A stretch of 64,000 nt of DNA from assembly GCA_018057825.1 (NCBI GenBank), contig JAGPCY010000003.1, forward strand, positions 1 through 64,000. Direction: 5' to 3'. Below the pieces are notes generated by a model. It was not told where the DNA came from. It made no database searches and saw only the letters and a program-made list of their open reading frames with translations. Below are positions 62,075 through 64,000 of this stretch, one piece after another; positions within the stretch are counted from its first letter, which is position 1, and each line of letters starts with the position of its first letter. Source of the DNA: Kofleriaceae bacterium. GTDB lineage: Bacteria; Myxococcota_A; Polyangia; Haliangiales; Haliangiaceae. Made by a program: the position numbers and the translations under genes.

Positions 62075-63415
62075 TCAGTCGTTGCTGGCGCGCAGCTTGA
62101 GCAGGATCTGGAGCACGTACCAGAACATGAGCGCGATCGAGGCGAAGAGCTGCATCGCGGCGCCGACGTAGCTCTCGGGATCGTCGTGGGCCATGATCTG
62201 CGAGGTCTTGTAGAGGATCTGGCCGGCGCACAGCACCACCATCGCGATGGCGAAGATGATGCCGAGGTTGAAGCCAAAGATGAGCGACAGGATGACCAGG
62301 CCCGAGGCGGCGGCGCCGGCGATGATGAGCGCGGTGCGCAGGAACGAGAAGTCCTTCTTGGTGACGAACACCGAGGCGGTCAGGGCCCCGAAGACGCCGA
62401 GGGTGATGTACGCGGCGTCGCGCAGGATGTTGGGGTCGCCCTTGCCGGCGGCGATCTGATCCTTGGTCACCCACACCACGATCGCGAGGAGCGGCACGAA
62501 GATCAGCGCCTCGGCCAGGGTGTAGAGCACGAGGCCGACGTAGTGCAGCGGTCGTGACGTGGTGTTCTCGGCGAGGTAGTGGGCGATGAAGCTCACGACG
62601 GCGAAGGCCGCGAGCACGACGCCCCAGCGCCAGCGGCCGGGCTGGAAGGTGAACTCGAGGATCGGTAGGACCAGCTTCTGGCCGGCGGCGGTCTTGAAGA
62701 AGAAGTACTCGAGGCCGACGAACAGGAGGATCGCGCCGAACAGGTGCAGGTAGGTCAGGCGGATGAAGCGCAGGCGGGTCGAGGTGCCGACGGTGGCGTC
62801 CGCGCCCGGGATGCCGCGACGCGCCTCGGCGCGCGGGGCGCCGAAGCCCAGCCCCGGAGGCGCCCCGAAGGACGGCTGCGGCGGCGGACCGCCCCACGCG
62901 GGCTGCATCGGCTGCTGGCCGGGCGGCGGACCGCCCGGGCCAGGCTGCGCGCCCCACGGCGCACCGGGCGGCGGACCACCCGGGCCGGGCTGCGCGCCCC
63001 ACGGCGCTCCGGGCGGCGGGCCACCGGCGGGCGGGCCTCCCCACGGCGCCCCGGGCGGCGGACCGCCCGCGGGCGGACCACCCCACGGCGGCTGCTGCGG
63101 CGACGGCGGCTGGGCCCCCCACGGCTGCGCCTGGGCCGGCTGCGGAGGCGGCGGCTGCTGTCCCCACGGTTGCGGCGGTTGCGCCGGTTGCGCCGGTTGC
63201 CACGGCTGCGGCTGCTGCGCCTGCTGCGCCTGCTGCGGCGGCTGCCACGGCTGGGCCTGCTGCGGCGGCTGCGGCGCCGGCGGCTGCTGACCCCAGGGCT
63301 GCGCCGGTTGCGGCGGCTGCTGACCCCACGGCGAGGGCTGCTGGGGTTGGCCGGGCGCGTTGTTCGGCGCCCAGCCCATCATGGTCTTGGCCGGCGGCTT
63401 CTGGTCGTTGGACAT
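62075..63415 (-). CDS. Bax-inhibitor-1 / YccA-family membrane protein with Pro/Gln-rich head
   Basis: A protein of 446 residues from the ATG at 63415. Residues 1-205 are low complexity (GGPPPGAPWGAQP, QPAQPPQPWGQQPP). Residues about 215-446 carry seven hydrophobic spans (YLHLFGAILLFVGLEYFFFK, VVLAAFAVVSFIAHYL, LVLYTLAEALIFVPLLAIV, and further ones to LMFWYVLQILLKL) as in the BI-1/UPF0005 family, which conducts calcium or regulates FtsH-like proteases in some bacteria. Its last codons are duplicated at 58109. No dedicated upstream control seen. Confidence 0.8.
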   Translation of the reverse strand: MSNDQKPPAKTMMGWAPNNAPGQPQQPSPWGQQPPQPAQPWGQQPPAPQPPQQAQPWQPPQQAQQAQQPQPWQPAQPAQPPQPWGQQPPPPQPAQAQPWGAQPPSPQQPPWGGPPAGGPPPGAPWGGPPAGGPPPGAPWGAQPGPGGPPPGAPWGAQPGPGGPPPGQQPMQPAWGGPPPQPSFGAPPGLGFGAPRAEARRGIPGADATVGTSTRLRFIRLTYLHLFGAILLFVGLEYFFFKTAAGQKLVLPILEFTFQPGRWRWGVVLAAFAVVSFIAHYLAENTTSRPLHYVGLVLYTLAEALIFVPLLAIVVWVTKDQIAAGKGDPNILRDAAYITLGVFGALTASVFVTKKDFSFLRTALIIAGAAASGLVILSLIFGFNLGIIFAIAMVVLCAGQILYKTSQIMAHDDPESYVGAAMQLFASIALMFWYVLQILLKLRASND

Positions 63416-63544
63416 GGAGTCTCCCGGGGGCGGTGGTGCCGCGCCCCACCGGTAGAGCCTACCGGTTGGTTTTGTGACGCGATACCGGGAACGCAACCGA
63501 AGCGCGATCTTCCCGCGGGGTTGGCTTCTGCTAGCCTTGCCGGC

Positions 63545-64000
63545 GTGACTCGCATGCGCGTCAGCCGGATCGATCAGCGGGAATTTCGGATCACCCCGGT
63601 CGCCCTGGTGCTCCTGTTCCTGTTGGTCGGCGTCTCGCTGGTGTTCGGGCTGTCGGGGGACGCGGCCCAGGCGCGCATGGCGTCGTGGCTGGTGCCGACC
63701 AGCGAGTCGGTCTGGCGCGAGGGCAAGGTGTGGACGCTCCTCACCGGGCCGTTTCTCCAGCCGCGGGTGCTGTCGCTGTTCATCGAGGCGCTGATGCTGT
63801 GGATGTTGATGCCGCGCCTCGAGCGCTGGTGGGGACCGCGGCGCTTCCTCTTGTTCGTCGGCCTGACGGCGCTGGCCGGCACCACCGCGGGCACCCTGGC
63901 CGGCCTGGCCCTCGACGAGCCGGCGCCGATCGTCGGCCTGAACCCGGCCATCCTCGCCGGCACGATCGCCTTCGGCGTGCTGTACGCCCGAGCGCCCGTC
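63545..64000 (+). CDS. Rhomboid-like membrane protein, 3' end outside the window
   Basis: At least 152 codons are open from GTG 63545 to the window end. TM spans at about 18-37 (ALVLLFLLVGVSLVFG), 70-92 (with LFIEALMLWMLMPRLERWWG, rhomboid-like helix-loop pattern), and 96-118. The SGxSG-type motif of active rhomboids is read here as VGLNPAILAG, so the serine is absent. Probably a rhomboid-fold pseudoprotease. Partial, so the call is tentative. Confidence 0.55.
   Translation, partial: MTRMRVSRIDQREFRITPVALVLLFLLVGVSLVFGLSGDAAQARMASWLVPTSESVWREGKVWTLLTGPFLQPRVLSLFIEALMLWMLMPRLERWWGPRRFLLFVGLTALAGTTAGTLAGLALDEPAPIVGLNPAILAGTIAFGVLYARAPV

Larger units (their letters stand above)
58109..62240. 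mobile_element. Accessory segment bounded by ~170-bp direct repeats
   Basis: The left repeat (58109-58276) and right repeat (62072-62240) are direct copies of the last part of the BI-1-like gene. The material between them (about 58290-62070) includes two AT-richer genes, a repeat-rich S1 protein and a hexanucleotide array. No integrase is recognised. Simple explanations are integration with target-gene reconstitution, or a segmental duplication by recombination. The region from about 58335 to 59640 is visibly AT-richer than its surroundings. Confidence 0.6.

Noticed and set aside
58109-62240. Integrative element with an encoded tyrosine or serine recombinase
   Set aside because: No recombinase motif was seen in any of the three genes; the HTH protein has no catalytic signature. 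The direct repeats remain a finding, but the mechanism is open.
59460-63449. A 1329-codon minus-strand frame across the S1-protein gene and BI-1-like gene
   Set aside because: It is the antisense shadow of high-GC coding sequence, rich in Arg/Pro/Gly/His. The plus-strand gene has clear domains and the BI-1 gene uses another frame.

Overview
The window is very GC-rich, has GTG starts throughout, and is dense in lipoproteins, Ser/Thr kinases, a MYXO-CTERM protein, a fulvocin C-related lipoprotein, an ADYC-domain lipoprotein, a MopE-like protein and an mtEFG1/spdEFG1-type EF-G. This points to a myxobacterium (Myxococcota, probably the Polyangia/Haliangiales side). The genus cannot be told from the sequence. 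No tRNA, rRNA or CRISPR array was seen.

Layout. 1-1900: a graveyard of mobile DNA, with two 3' copies of a Y1 (REP-associated type) transposase, three copies of a block containing an imperfect palindrome, and a collapsed element with IS21-like inverted clusters of a short repeat. 1930-8930: an island of visibly lower GC. It carries a 4-TM membrane protein coupled to a DndB-like DGQHR protein (+ strand), facing an operon dndC - small protein - dndD - dndE::HerA fusion (- strand). This is a DNA phosphorothioation-type cassette with no dndA and no dndFGH. 8990-34300: host core and secretory genes: folA, thyA, HAD phosphatase, RluA, RRM protein, RlmM, pyrD, a run of lipoproteins, a MYXO-CTERM metalloprotease, a membrane kinase, EF-G and an M17 aminopeptidase. 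34300-58100: a hexanucleotide array, an eCIS-type DUF4157 protein, secreted proteins, an ECF sigma factor, three signalling modules (kinase, kinase plus sigma-54 activator, CheA-like kinase), an SDR/LysR pair and a GST. 58100-62240: a segment bounded by direct repeats, each holding the last ~55 codons of a Bax-inhibitor-1-like gene. Inside are two AT-richer genes of unknown function and a protein with three nearly identical repeats plus an S1 domain. 62075-64000: the intact BI-1-like gene and the start of a rhomboid-like membrane protein.

How the parts work together. The Dnd-like genes should act as one sulfur-modification machine: DndC activates and transfers sulfur, DndD and the HerA-type fusion supply ATPase and DNA-handling functions, and a host cysteine desulfurase would supply the sulfur. 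The DGQHR/4-TM pair is the most likely place for an unrecognised regulator or effector. Kinase, AgmX-like and PEGA-containing genes suggest envelope-linked signalling. The second accessory segment (58.1-62.2 kb) is the other candidate for an undescribed system. All functions are inferred from motifs read by eye; no database search was run.
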